A stretch of DNA of 64,000 nucleotides from an uncultured Erythrobacter sp. (GTDB lineage: Bacteria > Pseudomonadota > Alphaproteobacteria > Sphingomonadales > Sphingomonadaceae): contig NZ_CANLMB010000001.1 in the NCBI RefSeq assembly GCF_947492365.1, positions 1,602,874-1,666,873 of the forward strand, read 5' to 3'. The notes under the pieces were generated by a model. The model had not been told where the DNA came from. It saw nothing but the letters and a program-made list of their open reading frames with translations, and did no database searches. Below are positions 34,925 to 45,295 of this stretch, in pieces; position 1 is the stretch's first letter; each line of letters starts with the position of its first letter. The position numbers and the translations under genes were made by a program.

Positions 34925-36484
34925 TCAGGAGCGATCGTCGGCGTTGGCGTGCAGACCATCGTCCGCCACGATCTCGACCCGCCATCCAATGCCAAGCCTG
35001 CCTGCGAGTAGCGCGATGTCCTTCTCGCTCGGCTGCCCGAACAAAGCGGCGTGACTCCTCGCAAGCCGAAGCACCAACTCGCCATTCTCGACCCGCAGCC
35101 GGCTGACTTCCAGCGATCTGCGCGAGCGTGCTCCCAAGCGCCTCGCGAGCCGAACCGCGAGACCCCAGCAGACGGCCTCCTCCAGCGCTTCCTCGCTCGC
35201 AAGCGCCTTGACGCTTTCAGGCAGATCAAGCGCGTTGCCATTGGCCGCAATCGCAGCGGCGAGCAGCGCTCGCTCGCCAGCGTCAATAGCGATCCAGCGC
35301 TTGTGCAGCGCCCAGTCTATCGCTTGCGGCAGGCGGATATTGGGCTCGATCTGCATCGATGCGAGTGCGAGCATAGTCGCCGCCAGCCGCAGCCGCTCGC
35401 TGCCATGAATTCGCGACGGCGCAGCATCAACGGTCCATCCCGCAATCCGTGTTGCCAATGTGGCGGGAGCACCGCGCAATTTGGCAAAGGCAGAGACGCC
35501 CGTCAGCAACGGATCTTGCGATTTCTCATGAGCCTCCAGCCGGTCATAGAGCAGCCCTTCACGCAGGCCCCACGAAGAGAACACCACGCGGCTTGGCCCC
35601 AATTGCAGAAGCAGAGCGTGGAGCAACACCGCCGCATCAGGCAGCATTTCCGCGCGCATGGAGGAAATGCGCGGATGCGAGCCGAGACGGGCGGCGCTCT
35701 CGCCCGATAGGCGGGTCGCCAGCTTTGCCGCACCTTTGGCGCTCAGCTCAAAGCCGTGCGGGTCGGTGAGCGGATGGCTGCGCGATTCCATCGCAAACAC
35801 CGCCATTGCGCGCCATGTCCCCCCAACCAGATAGAGCGGCTGCGGTTCGTGAGCTTTCCCGCTTGCTAGATTCCAGCCGTTCTTGCCGATCACGCTTTCG
35901 AGCGCTTTGCGCATTTCGGCGTCTGTATCGCGGCCAAGCCGGTATTCCGGCAGCCTCAACGCCCCCAGCGGCATCGAGACCGGCTGACCCGTCTCGCCCT
36001 GATTGATGGCGACAAGTTCCAGACTGCCCCCCCCGAGGTCAGCGACGCTGCCCTGAGCACCAGGGAAGGCACCGGCGATGCCACTCGCGCTCACGCATGC
36101 CTCTTCCTCGCCCGAAAGGAGGCGCGGCGCGAAGCCCAGCCTCTGAATCTCGCCGATAAACTCCGGCCCGTTGCTGGCCTCGCGCACGGCGGCGGTTGCA
36201 ACCGTCTCGACATCGTCAATGCCAAGGTCATCGAGCAGCAGCGCGAACCGCGCAAGCCCGCCCATCGCCAGTTCAACCGCTTCATCGGCAAGCCGTCCGC
36301 TAACCGCAATATCGCGGCCAAGCCGTGCGGTAACTTTTTCATTGAGCAGCACGACCGGCGCGCGCATTGAACCACCATAGACGACGAGGCGCACCGTGTT
36401 CGACCCGATATCAATGATCGCGCGCTCGGCACTGCTGCCGGCAAAGGTGCCCTCGCGTTGTTCGCGTTTGCGCCTGCTGTTCAT
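34925..36484 (-). CDS. ppx: Ppx/GppA-family exopolyphosphatase
   Basis: A 519-aa protein of the actin-like ASKHA fold. The phosphate-1 loop RAIIDIGSNTVRLVVY is at residues 21-36 and VADLGGGSLELVAINQGETG is the second nucleotide/phosphate loop. A C-terminal HD-like helical region follows. It degrades polyphosphate and/or pppGpp. ATG 36484 gives the expected NSRRKREQREG start and lies 10 bases after ppk, the classic ppk-ppx order. Confidence 0.9.
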   Translation of the reverse strand: MNSRRKREQREGTFAGSSAERAIIDIGSNTVRLVVYGGSMRAPVVLLNEKVTARLGRDIAVSGRLADEAVELAMGGLARFALLLDDLGIDDVETVATAAVREASNGPEFIGEIQRLGFAPRLLSGEEEACVSASGIAGAFPGAQGSVADLGGGSLELVAINQGETGQPVSMPLGALRLPEYRLGRDTDAEMRKALESVIGKNGWNLASGKAHEPQPLYLVGGTWRAMAVFAMESRSHPLTDPHGFELSAKGAAKLATRLSGESAARLGSHPRISSMRAEMLPDAAVLLHALLLQLGPSRVVFSSWGLREGLLYDRLEAHEKSQDPLLTGVSAFAKLRGAPATLATRIAGWTVDAAPSRIHGSERLRLAATMLALASMQIEPNIRLPQAIDWALHKRWIAIDAGERALLAAAIAANGNALDLPESVKALASEEALEEAVCWGLAVRLARRLGARSRRSLEVSRLRVENGELVLRLARSHAALFGQPSEKDIALLAGRLGIGWRVEIVADDGLHANADDRS

Positions 36485-36494
36485 GCCTTTCGCC

Positions 36495-38630
36495 TCATGC
36501 GGTCCGCCCCCGGCGGAGCGACAATTGCGGCACCGCACCCGCCTCCAATGCGCCGCCGCGTCCGGAAAGCGAAGGGTTGGTCATAAAGTATCGGTGGCAG
36601 TTGAAGGGCTTGTCCTCGGCCTCAACCCGCGAATAGCTGCCATCCTCATGCAGCCACCAGCTTTGCTGGGTGTCGAGCATATTGGCGAGCAGCACCTGTT
36701 GCAGGATCTGGTCATGCACCGTTCGATTGCGAATCGGGATCAGCGCCTCGACCCGGCGATCGAGATTGCGCTCCATCAGGTCCGCTGAAGAGATGAACAA
36801 TGCGGCATCGGGGCTCGGCATCTTGTGACCGTTTGCAAAGGCGTAAATGCGGCTGTGCTCGAGGAAGCGCCCGATAATCGAGCGAACGCGAATGTTTTCG
36901 CTCAAGCCCGGGACACCGGGACGCAAACAGCAAATGCCGCGCACAACCAGCTCGATCTCCACCCCCGCCTCACTGGCGGCATAGAGCCGGTCGATCATCC
37001 TTGCATCGGATATCTGATTGCATTTGATCCAGATCGCAGCGGGCTTTCCCGCGCGCGCATTGGCAATCTCGGTCTCGATCCGCGCGGAGATTTCTTCGCG
37101 CAGATTGAGCGGCGCGATGGCAATCTGCTCCAGTGCTTCAGGCTCGACATAGCCAGTGACGAAATTCATCATCTTGGCCGCATCCCGCCCAAGCCTAGGA
37201 TCAGCGGTAAAGAATGACAGATCGGTGTAAACTCGCGCTGTCAGAGGGTGATAATTGCCAGTGCCGAAATGGCAGTAGGTGCGAAAACCGTCTTCCTCGC
37301 GGCGGACCACCATTGCGACCTTGGCGTGGGTCTTCCAATCGGTGAAGCCGTAGATGACCTGCACGCCTGCACGTTCAAGCTTGCTCGCCCATTTGAGGTT
37401 CTGCTCCTCGTCAAACCGCGCCTTAAGCTCAACCAAGGCGGTGACTGATTTGCCATTTTCAGCCGCCTCGATCAGCGCGTTGATCACCGCAGATTGTGAG
37501 CCTGCGCGGTAGAGCGTTTGCTTGATCGCTACGACATCAGGGTCGGCAGCGGCCTGACGGATGAAATCGACCACCACTTCGAAACTTTCATAAGGGTGGT
37601 GGATGACGATGTCCTTTTCGCGGATCGCGGAAAAGGCATCGCCGTCATGTTCACGAATGCGTTCGGGATAGCGCGGGGCATAGGCTTCGAATTTGAGATC
37701 GGGCCGGTCCTCGCGCGCGATTTCTTCAAGCCCGTCGATCCCGATCACGCCATCGGTTTTGATTACCGCCGCTTCGGTGACGCCAAGCTGCTCGAGAAGC
37801 AGGCGCTCGGCGAGCGGGTCAAAATCGTCTTCGATCTCCAGCTGGATCACCTGTCCCCGCCGCCGCCGCTGGATCGCGCTGCGGAAGGTGCGCACAAGGT
37901 CTTCCGCCTCTTCCTCGATCTCGATATCGCTGTCACGCAGCACCCGGAACAACCCGTCTCCCACGATAGTAAATCCCGGGAAGAGCTTCTTCGCATAACG
38001 CTGGATCAGGCTGGCGATGGAGATGTAGATAGCCTCGTCATCACCGGCGATTTCGCCCGGCACACGGACAAAGCGCGGCAGCGCGCTAGGGATCAACACC
38101 ATCTCGCTGATCTGTTCGTGATCGGACTTGCGCGTGAGTGTGAAGAGGATTCCCATCCCTTCATTGTTGACGAAGGGAAACGGGTGCGCCGGATCGAGCG
38201 CCTGCGGGGTTATAACGGGCAGGATTTCTTCGAGGAAATAGGCTTTAAGCCATTGGTACGCTGCCGGTTTTACCCGGTCCTCATCGGCAATATGGATTGC
38301 CGACTGTGCCAGCAATGCGCGCAATTCGCGCCAGATATCCTGCTGCATTGCTGACAATTTTTCGATCCGCTGACGGATCTCGATAAGCTGCTGGGTTGGT
38401 GTGCGCCCTTCAATCGAGGGCTTGTCGATCCCGCGCTGAACCTGACCCACAAGTCCGGCGACGCGTATCATCATAAACTCGTCCAGATTGCTCCCCGAGA
38501 TCGACAGGAAACGCAGCCTTTCGAGCAGCGGGTAGCGCGTGTTGCACGCCTCCGCCAGCACCCGATCGTTAAAGGCGAGCCATGACAATTCGCGGTTGAA
38601 ATAGGCATCCGCATCTCGCGCGTTCGTCAC
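36495..38630 (-). CDS. ppk: Polyphosphate kinase 1
   Basis: A 711-aa PPK1. It begins YFNRELSWLAFNDRVLAEAC, the family N-terminus. The core has FEVVVDFIRQAAADPDVVAI, then KTHAKVAMVVRREEDGFRTY with one active-site histidine, and EHSRIYAFANG with the second conserved histidine near residue 600. It reversibly makes polyphosphate from ATP. The GTG start overlaps the virB11 stop by four bases (GTGA), so ppk is coupled to the type IV secretion operon. Confidence 0.95.
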   Translation of the reverse strand: MTNARDADAYFNRELSWLAFNDRVLAEACNTRYPLLERLRFLSISGSNLDEFMMIRVAGLVGQVQRGIDKPSIEGRTPTQQLIEIRQRIEKLSAMQQDIWRELRALLAQSAIHIADEDRVKPAAYQWLKAYFLEEILPVITPQALDPAHPFPFVNNEGMGILFTLTRKSDHEQISEMVLIPSALPRFVRVPGEIAGDDEAIYISIASLIQRYAKKLFPGFTIVGDGLFRVLRDSDIEIEEEAEDLVRTFRSAIQRRRRGQVIQLEIEDDFDPLAERLLLEQLGVTEAAVIKTDGVIGIDGLEEIAREDRPDLKFEAYAPRYPERIREHDGDAFSAIREKDIVIHHPYESFEVVVDFIRQAAADPDVVAIKQTLYRAGSQSAVINALIEAAENGKSVTALVELKARFDEEQNLKWASKLERAGVQVIYGFTDWKTHAKVAMVVRREEDGFRTYCHFGTGNYHPLTARVYTDLSFFTADPRLGRDAAKMMNFVTGYVEPEALEQIAIAPLNLREEISARIETEIANARAGKPAAIWIKCNQISDARMIDRLYAASEAGVEIELVVRGICCLRPGVPGLSENIRVRSIIGRFLEHSRIYAFANGHKMPSPDAALFISSADLMERNLDRRVEALIPIRNRTVHDQILQQVLLANMLDTQQSWWLHEDGSYSRVEAEDKPFNCHRYFMTNPSLSGRGGALEAGAVPQLSLRRGRTA

Positions 38631-39670
38631 AGCAAGGTCTTGCTTTCCGCGATGGCAGTGATCCCGCGCTTGCCGTTCTCATCGCGGCCCAATTGCACGA
38701 TCACGTCGATCACATTGGCGGCATAGGCGATTGTGTCCGACCGGCTAAGCCCAATCCCGGTTTGCATCACCATCAGCGAAAGCTGCTCCAGCGCACCGTG
38801 CAGGGAATTGGCGTGGATCGTGGAAAAGCTGCCCGGATGTCCGGTGTTGATCGCGCGCAGGAAAGAAACGCTCTCCGCGCCGCGCAGCTCGCCCAGCACA
38901 ATCCGGTCAGGGCGCAGGCGAAGCGCGGCCTGAAGCAGCTCGTTGGCGGTCACCTTGGCCTCTCCCAGCTCGCCTTTCACCGCGACGAGGCCCACCGAAT
39001 TCTCGCCCGGGAATTTGAGCTCGGGCGTGTCTTCAACCAGCACGACGCGCTCTTCCTGCGGGATTTCGCCCAGCATCGCGTTGAGGAAAGTGGTCTTGCC
39101 GGTGCTGGTCCCGCCCGAAATCAGGATCGTGCGGCGATGGCGGATCGCCTCGCGCAGATAGGCAATCGGTTCCTTCTGGGCGTCGGGCATCGCAACCGGC
39201 ACCTCGCCCGTCAGCGGACCTGTGTCATAGGCATCAAGCGGCAGGTCGAGCCGGCGATGGCGGCGGATAGCCATGACCCAGTGCTTGCGGCTTGCAGGAG
39301 GCCCGCAGAACTGGATGCGGGCGCCGCTCTCATTCCCCTTGGCAGGCAGCGTCGCACCGAGCAGCGGGTGCTCGCGATTGATGCCCTGATGGCTGACCCG
39401 TGCAACCTGCTCTGCAAGGCGCTGCACCAGCCGGTCGTCAATTTCAGGCGCGTCGATCCGCTTCATGCCCGGATCAGAGGCGTCCTCGATCCATATCTCG
39501 CCGGGCGCATTGACCATGATCTCGGTCACCGTGTCGCGGTCGAGCCAGCGTTTGAACGGGGCGAGATAGGCATCGAGATAGACGCTGCGCTCACCATCGA
39601 TGGGCGCGTAGTCCTCAGCCTCAGGGGCCTTGTCCGGACTGGAAGTAAGAGGGTGGATATCCGCGCTCAT
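38627..39670 (-). CDS. virB11: VirB11-family secretion ATPase
   Basis: A 347-aa hexameric traffic ATPase. The N-terminal domain (YLAPFKRWLDRDTVTEIMVN) is followed by Walker A SGGTSTGKTTFL near residue 180, VLVEDTPELKFPGENSVGL (Asp box), and the His box HPGSFSTIHANSLHGALEQL. It powers pilus assembly and substrate transfer at the inner membrane. It is the last virB gene and overlaps ppk. Confidence 0.94.
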   Translation of the reverse strand: MSADIHPLTSSPDKAPEAEDYAPIDGERSVYLDAYLAPFKRWLDRDTVTEIMVNAPGEIWIEDASDPGMKRIDAPEIDDRLVQRLAEQVARVSHQGINREHPLLGATLPAKGNESGARIQFCGPPASRKHWVMAIRRHRRLDLPLDAYDTGPLTGEVPVAMPDAQKEPIAYLREAIRHRRTILISGGTSTGKTTFLNAMLGEIPQEERVVLVEDTPELKFPGENSVGLVAVKGELGEAKVTANELLQAALRLRPDRIVLGELRGAESVSFLRAINTGHPGSFSTIHANSLHGALEQLSLMVMQTGIGLSRSDTIAYAANVIDVIVQLGRDENGKRGITAIAESKTLL

Positions 39671-39686
39671 TCTGCCTCTTGCGCGC

Positions 39687-40811
39687 CTACTGGCTCACTT
39701 GGCTGAAATCGAGGTCACGCGCGGTGAAGACGCGGATCGGCTCGCCCATCCCTACGCGTATGGTCGGACTAATCTGCCCGTCCTGCTGCGCGGCGATGCT
39801 GGCGGCGCTCTGCCCCGCTCCGCCTAGAATGACCGAGGTTCCCCCGCTCGCAATCGCGCCCAATCCGCCGACAACCGACAGCAGCATGGCTGAACCGAAC
39901 CGGCGGAAGAAGTGGTTGTCGACATCGCCTGCAAGGCCCGTAGTCCCGTCGAACGCCACTGCGGGCGAGGCGATATTGACCGATGCCCCATCAGGGCGGA
40001 TCAAGCGGGTCCAGATCACATAGGCGCGCTTTTGCCCCTGCTGCACGCCTGATTGATACTGCCCGATCAGCCGCGAACTGCGCGGGATCAGTATCTCAGT
40101 CCCATCAAAGCTGCGCACATCCTGACTCACCACCGCGCGGACATAGCCCGGCACATCGGTGTTGATCGCGGTTTCGAGGATTGCGGGGATCATGGTGCCT
40201 TCGATGACAGTGGTCGAAGGGTTAGCCATAGCGCGCGCCTGCGCGGGCGCTCCGCCAACGCCGCCGACACGGCTGGCAAACTGGGCAGCAGAGCCGATTG
40301 CTCCGCCATCGCCAGCCATTGGCGCAGCCGCAGCGGCGATAGCGGCTGCGGGATCGGCGGCCTGCGCGCGTTGCGCATTCGCGCTCGCATCATAGACGAG
40401 GCTGGGGCTGGCATAGGGATTGGCGGCGAGGACAACCGCCGGCGGATTGGAACGGATCGGAACGGGTGCGGGGATCGGGCTTGGCACGGGCGCTACGGCC
40501 TGCTGCGGTTCAGGAGCCACCACAGGCATCGGCGCTACTGGAGCTGCGGTTTGTGCAGGCGCGGCGGTCTGTTCAGCAGGCATCTGAGCTGCATTCATCG
40601 CCCAATAGGTCGTCGCGCCAAGCAGCGCGACAATTGCTACGCCAGCAGCCAGTCCCAGCCCCTCGGTCTTGGTCCGGCGCTCGGCGACCGGCGAGAAGCC
40701 ACTGCGGCTGGCAAGGTCGATGACCTCCGCCGATGTCTCGTCGCGCGGATCCTGATCTCCGCTGCCGGGGCTGTCGCCCTTTTTGGGCGGAAGTCGCATG
40801 GCTAGGCGCAT
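39687..40811 (-). CDS. virB10: VirB10-family T4SS core protein
   Basis: A 374-aa TrbI/VirB10 protein spanning the envelope. A TM helix (LGLAAGVAIVALLGATTYWA, about residues 53-72) is followed by a long Pro/Ala-rich periplasmic linker and the C-terminal TrbI domain (EILIPRSSRLIGQYQSG, VIWTRLIRPDGASVNIASP, HFFRRFGSAMLLSVVGG). ATG 40811 is preceded by GGAGAGGG; the frame to 40871 would overlap virB9. Confidence 0.92.
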   Translation of the reverse strand: MRLAMRLPPKKGDSPGSGDQDPRDETSAEVIDLASRSGFSPVAERRTKTEGLGLAAGVAIVALLGATTYWAMNAAQMPAEQTAAPAQTAAPVAPMPVVAPEPQQAVAPVPSPIPAPVPIRSNPPAVVLAANPYASPSLVYDASANAQRAQAADPAAAIAAAAAPMAGDGGAIGSAAQFASRVGGVGGAPAQARAMANPSTTVIEGTMIPAILETAINTDVPGYVRAVVSQDVRSFDGTEILIPRSSRLIGQYQSGVQQGQKRAYVIWTRLIRPDGASVNIASPAVAFDGTTGLAGDVDNHFFRRFGSAMLLSVVGGLGAIASGGTSVILGGAGQSAASIAAQQDGQISPTIRVGMGEPIRVFTARDLDFSQVSQ

Positions 40812-40848
40812 TGTACCCTCTCCATCTCTATTCGGGTGCGGCGCGGCA

Positions 40849-41676
40849 TCATGATCCGCGGCGCTCGTCATCGCTCAGGCCCGCACTGCGCGGCTGCGGG
40901 GCATTGTTGGTCAGCGTCGCGCGCTCGTCGCCCGAACGCAAGATGATCTGGCTCGGCACGAAGTCGAGCACCAGAGTGTCACCGCGCGGGGTGAAGTTCA
41001 CCGGCCCCTCATCGCCATCCTCATTGGTAATCAGGATCGCGGGGATCGACGTCCCGGCAGGCCAGCTGAGAAACATAGCCTCGCCATTGTCGAAGGCACG
41101 CGCGGGCAGCAGAGCCCGGTCGCCCTCGCCCACCCAGTCGAAATTGAGCCGCGCCGGATCGCTCACCGCATAGGGATCATTGGCCGCCGCCAGTTCGAGC
41201 GCATTTGCCTCTTCGCGCTGCGCTTCCTCGGCTACAATGCGCGCGGCTTCGGCTTCGGCGGCTTCGATATCGGGATAGCGGAACTGCATGACATAAAGCG
41301 GCTGATTGCGCGGGGATGCGACGAGGTCAAACAGGTAGGTCCGGCGGCTTGTCACGACCGTCATATTGGTGCGCGCGCTCGGCTCCAGCGGCTTAACGAA
41401 CAGGATCGTCTGCGCCTGATTGGGCTGGACCTGCCACGCCGCGCTGTCGCCGATTGCGACGTTCTGGATCAGCTCGTCGGGTGCGAATTTTATCGTGGTC
41501 TGAACGCGGACCTTGCCGTTGATCGTGAAGACGCGCGTCTCGTCGAAGGTCAGCGTGACGAGGCGCGGATCATGGGCGCGCGGATCGTCAGCGCGCGCCT
41601 CTTGCGCCGCGAGAGGAGCCGCGACGGCAATCGCGATACCAAGACAAAGGAGCCGCAAAGGCCCGGCGCTAAACAT
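40849..41676 (-). CDS. virB9: VirB9-family T4SS core protein
   Basis: A 275-aa periplasmic/outer-membrane-complex protein. Signal peptide LRLLCLGIAIAVAAPLAAQ is cleaved near residue 25. The N-terminal half has DDPRAHDPRLVTLTFDETRV and SRRTYLFDLVASPRNQPLYV; the C-terminal half contains FNWVG-like LNFDWVGEGDRALLPARAFD and ITNEDGDEGPVNFTPRGD, as in VirB9/TrbG. No VirB7 lipoprotein gene, its usual partner, was seen. Confidence 0.92.
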   Translation of the reverse strand: MFSAGPLRLLCLGIAIAVAAPLAAQEARADDPRAHDPRLVTLTFDETRVFTINGKVRVQTTIKFAPDELIQNVAIGDSAAWQVQPNQAQTILFVKPLEPSARTNMTVVTSRRTYLFDLVASPRNQPLYVMQFRYPDIEAAEAEAARIVAEEAQREEANALELAAANDPYAVSDPARLNFDWVGEGDRALLPARAFDNGEAMFLSWPAGTSIPAILITNEDGDEGPVNFTPRGDTLVLDFVPSQIILRSGDERATLTNNAPQPRSAGLSDDERRGS

Positions 41677-42851
41677 TAGCCTGTCTCCGATTTTCTATGC
41701 GCACCCGCCGTGCGGAAGCGGTTGCCGATCCCGCGTGTGCGCGATGCGGCAGCGCTTGCGGAAGTGGTTTGGGTTCGGGCGGACGAGGTCGCGAAAACCT
41801 TTGTCTCGCAGGTTGTGTGCGTGTTGACTGGCCCTGCGTCATTGGCCGCATAGGCGCTCGCCATCGCGACATCCACGCGGCGCGGGGCGGTGGCCCCAAC
41901 TTGTGCAGGGCCCGCAGCACCGGAGCGCACGGGCAGGACACTGGGCATTTGCTGCGGCCCCATGCGCGCCGTCTCGACCCCGGGCTCGGCCGGCACGTCC
42001 GGCTTTGCGAGGCCAAAGACCTGCCAGCCTGCGACCATATTGCTCGACACTTTAAGCACCATGATCATCAGCAAGGCATGGACAAATCCCACGACGAAGA
42101 ACGCCATCGCTGCCTGCGGATCAATCTGCCCCGGCTGAGCGACCAAGGCCGCAAGGACCGGCACCGCGATCTCCAGCATGATCGAGCCTCCGACGACTGC
42201 AAACAAAGGCGCCAGCGCAAGCATCACGAGCCCCTTGAGCCAGCCGACAAACAGCCCGCGCGTCCCGTTGAACAGCCCCAAAACCACAAAGATCGGGCCA
42301 ATCGCGAGCAGCAATGCGAGGCCGATGCGCGCTGTGACCAACAGACCTGCGGTGCCAAGCAACAGCAGCATCGCGCCAGCCCACATCATTCCCGGCGGGG
42401 AGAACAGGCTGATATTTTCCTGCCCCTGACTGGCCTCCTGCACGACTAGGAACACCACATCCAGTTTTGCTGCGAAAGTGGCGGTCGCCGATCCGTCGCT
42501 GTCGGTGATCTGGGTCGCCAGCCAATCCGGCGTGAGGACGAAAATCGAGTAGAAGAACTGCTGGAACACCGCGAAACTGGTCGCAAAGGTCAGAACCAGA
42601 CCGATAGTCATCATCTTGGGGATGAATGCCCGGATCGACAGGTTCGAACGGCCCAGAATCAGGCTGAAGCCGAAGAAGGCGACGTAAAGTGTGAGCGCAA
42701 TTGTAAGCGCGACGCCAAGCTGGCCATCCGCTCCGAATAGCCGGTTGAACGCCTCTTCGCTGACATTGGTCGCGATGCAGTCCACCGCCGTGAGCGCCGC
42801 CGCGACGCCGCTGCCCACTTCCTGTGCCACAAGATCGCACGAGGTCGTCAT
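41676..42851 (-). CDS. virB6: VirB6-family T4SS inner-membrane channel protein
   Basis: A 391-aa polytopic protein. About six TM segments lie between residues 35 and 280 (for example LGVALTIALTLYVAFFGFSL and GLLVTARIGLALLLAIGPIF), including the conserved WLKGLVMLALAPLFAVVGGS region. A long Ala/Ser/Thr-rich polar tail of about 110 residues follows. ATG 42851 overlaps the virB4 stop (ATGA). Confidence 0.9.
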   Translation of the reverse strand: MTTSCDLVAQEVGSGVAAALTAVDCIATNVSEEAFNRLFGADGQLGVALTIALTLYVAFFGFSLILGRSNLSIRAFIPKMMTIGLVLTFATSFAVFQQFFYSIFVLTPDWLATQITDSDGSATATFAAKLDVVFLVVQEASQGQENISLFSPPGMMWAGAMLLLLGTAGLLVTARIGLALLLAIGPIFVVLGLFNGTRGLFVGWLKGLVMLALAPLFAVVGGSIMLEIAVPVLAALVAQPGQIDPQAAMAFFVVGFVHALLMIMVLKVSSNMVAGWQVFGLAKPDVPAEPGVETARMGPQQMPSVLPVRSGAAGPAQVGATAPRRVDVAMASAYAANDAGPVNTHTTCETKVFATSSARTQTTSASAAASRTRGIGNRFRTAGAHRKSETG

Positions 42852-45274
42852 TCGGCCGCCTGCCGTTCGGTGCTGGCGCCGTCCGGCCACGCGCAATCGG
42901 TGAGCGCGGGATACCACTCGCTCGGCGCATCACCCACCGCCTCGCGCAGCAGGTCAAGGCGGCGCACTGCCGTCTCGCGGCCGGAGAGGATGGTGAGCAC
43001 TTCGGGCGCGCCTGACAGATCGAGCCGCACCACCACGCTCGCATCGGGCTGGCGGACGAGGAAACAGCGGCTGTGTGCGGGCAGGCTTCGGATCAGCGCC
43101 AGCTCGTGATCGGTCAGGCCAAAGCCGTCGCAATAATCCTCCGCCCGCGCGCGGCTGTTGGGCATGAAGATCATGGTCGCGGTTTGCTCGACCAGAGCGG
43201 TCGAAATCCGGCTTTCCAGCGCATCGCGCGCGCTTTGCGTGGCGAAACCGACCAGCGCGTTGCGTTTGCGCAAGGTCTTGAGCCAGTCGCGAATGCGCGC
43301 GGCGAAGACCTCGTCATCGAGCGCCTTCCACCCCTCATCGATCAGGATCATGGTCGGTTCACCGTCCAGCCGCTCGTCAATACGGTGGAAGAGATACATC
43401 ATGGTCGGCGTGCGCAGGCGCGGATTGTCGAGCAGCTGCGTCATGTCGAAGCCGAGAACGCGGCTGTCCAGATCGAGCGCGTCGACCTCATTATCGAACA
43501 GCCACGCATGTTCGCCGCCGTCGCCAGACGCACTTCCGATCCACGCGCTTAGCCGGTCGGCCAGATCACCGGGTTGCGGGCGCTTGGCCCCGGCGAGCAG
43601 CTCCTTGAAGTGCCGCAACCGCCGCAGTTTCGGATCGTTGGCATAGGTCGCATCGACAGCCGCGCTGATGATCGCAAATTCCTCCGGCCCGTCCGCTCCG
43701 AGCAGCACGCCCAGCCAATCGCGCAGAAACGCCTTGTTGCTCGGCGTGTCAGGCAGCGAGAGCGGATTGAAGCCGGTTGGCTCGCCGGGATTGATCCGGT
43801 CATAGCGCCCGCCGATCCCGCGAATGAACAGCTCTGCCCCGCGATCCTTGTCGAACAGGATCGTGCGCGGTTTCACCTTTTGCGCTTGGGCGGCAAGGAA
43901 GTTCATCACCACCGTCTTGCCCGACCCGCTCGGCCCGATGACCGAGAAATTGCCGAGATCTCCGTGATGGAAGTTGAAGAAGAACGGCGTCGCGCTGGTC
44001 GTCTCCAGCAGCGTGATCGCATCGCCCCAATGGTTGCCGCTCGCCTGCCCCAGCGCAAAGCCGTGGAAGCTGCCGAAGCTCGCCATATTGGCCGAGGAGA
44101 TCAGCGCGCGGCGCACGACATATTCCTCGTTGCCCGGGAACTGCGCCCAGAATGACGGCTCCAGATTGGTGTCCTCGCGCACTGCAATCGCGCCGGTATC
44201 AGCCAGCGCAGCGGTGCACGCGGCGGCAGCATCGTCGAGCCGGTCAAGCGCGCGCTCGCGCACCAGCACGGTCAGATGGTGATCGCCAAAGCCGACCACG
44301 CCATTGCCCAGCTCATCACGCGCGGCCATCATGTCAGCGCGCTCAGCCGCGGCCTCTTCATCGACCGAGCGCGAGCGGCGCAGAGCTAGGTCGATCCTCT
44401 CGCGCGCAGTGGTGCGCTCGCTGGGCGCGTAGCTTTCGGTCACGACCATCTCGAACGGCAGACGCAGCAGCGGGTCGAGCATTCCGGGCGAGGTTGCCTC
44501 GGGATAGTCCTTGAGGCCCAGTACCGCAGCGAAGTCCGGCTGACCCGCGCCCTTGATCTCCATCGCATCGAGCCCAAAGCTCGCGCGGCGATAGGGGATC
44601 ATATGGCCGATATCGGTGTCGGCTGCGGGGCGGCGCACGGGGCGCATCTCGCCATTATAGAGCGCGGAGAGCAGTTCGAGCATCTCCGAATTGCTGCCCC
44701 CGGTTCCGCCAGGCGCATCGTAGTCACCCAGCACCACCGCTCCGTATGGAGAGAGCGATGCGACCAACCCTGTGACCGCTGCCTTGAGGCTACGGACGTC
44801 CTTGGGGTCGGCTTCGAGCGCGCTGTGTGCCTGACGCGAGAAGAACTTGGCCATGCGTTCGGGCAGGCCGGTCTTGCCGCGCGCGGGGCGGCGGATGAGG
44901 GTGACGAACTGATCGTTGATGAACAGCGAACCACCTGCCAGTCGCTCTTTCCAGCGTGCGTCGATATGGCGCGAGAGCGGATCAGGGAACTCGCCGTCCA
45001 GCTCGACTTCAACCCGGCGCCGGATGACGTGGTGATAGAGGACAAAGCGCGCATCGAGCGTTGATCGCAGCACAACCTCGCGCGTCGCGGCATGGGCGTT
45101 GAGCGCTTGCGAATCCTCGGTCTCGAACAGCAGGCCCGGCACCTGGATGGCGCTCATCACCGAACCATCGCGCAGAAGCACGGTGTTTTCGTCGATCAGC
45201 CGCTCATATGGCAGCCGGTCGCCAACACGCGCTTCCTTCGCGCTCCATGCAGCAGGGCCGATCCACTTCACCAT
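42848..45274 (-). CDS. virB4: VirB4-family T4SS ATPase
   Basis: An 808-aa ATPase that assembles the T4SS. Walker A GPSGSGKTVVMNFLAAQ lies near residue 445, and MILIDEGWKALDDEVFAARI contains the Walker B. The N-terminal region has LPYERLIDENTVLLRDGSVM, as in TrbE/VirB4. Length is normal. Its distal end overlaps virB6; a 21-base gap separates it from virB3. Confidence 0.94.
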   Translation of the reverse strand: MVKWIGPAAWSAKEARVGDRLPYERLIDENTVLLRDGSVMSAIQVPGLLFETEDSQALNAHAATREVVLRSTLDARFVLYHHVIRRRVEVELDGEFPDPLSRHIDARWKERLAGGSLFINDQFVTLIRRPARGKTGLPERMAKFFSRQAHSALEADPKDVRSLKAAVTGLVASLSPYGAVVLGDYDAPGGTGGSNSEMLELLSALYNGEMRPVRRPAADTDIGHMIPYRRASFGLDAMEIKGAGQPDFAAVLGLKDYPEATSPGMLDPLLRLPFEMVVTESYAPSERTTARERIDLALRRSRSVDEEAAAERADMMAARDELGNGVVGFGDHHLTVLVRERALDRLDDAAAACTAALADTGAIAVREDTNLEPSFWAQFPGNEEYVVRRALISSANMASFGSFHGFALGQASGNHWGDAITLLETTSATPFFFNFHHGDLGNFSVIGPSGSGKTVVMNFLAAQAQKVKPRTILFDKDRGAELFIRGIGGRYDRINPGEPTGFNPLSLPDTPSNKAFLRDWLGVLLGADGPEEFAIISAAVDATYANDPKLRRLRHFKELLAGAKRPQPGDLADRLSAWIGSASGDGGEHAWLFDNEVDALDLDSRVLGFDMTQLLDNPRLRTPTMMYLFHRIDERLDGEPTMILIDEGWKALDDEVFAARIRDWLKTLRKRNALVGFATQSARDALESRISTALVEQTATMIFMPNSRARAEDYCDGFGLTDHELALIRSLPAHSRCFLVRQPDASVVVRLDLSGAPEVLTILSGRETAVRRLDLLREAVGDAPSEWYPALTDCAWPDGASTERQAAE

Positions 45275-45295
45275 CGGCGGGCCTCGATCATCAGG

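Noticed and set aside
38693..39706. 337-codon frame antisense to virB11
   Set aside because: VirB11 has complete Walker, Asp and His boxes on the other strand; this is a mirror frame.
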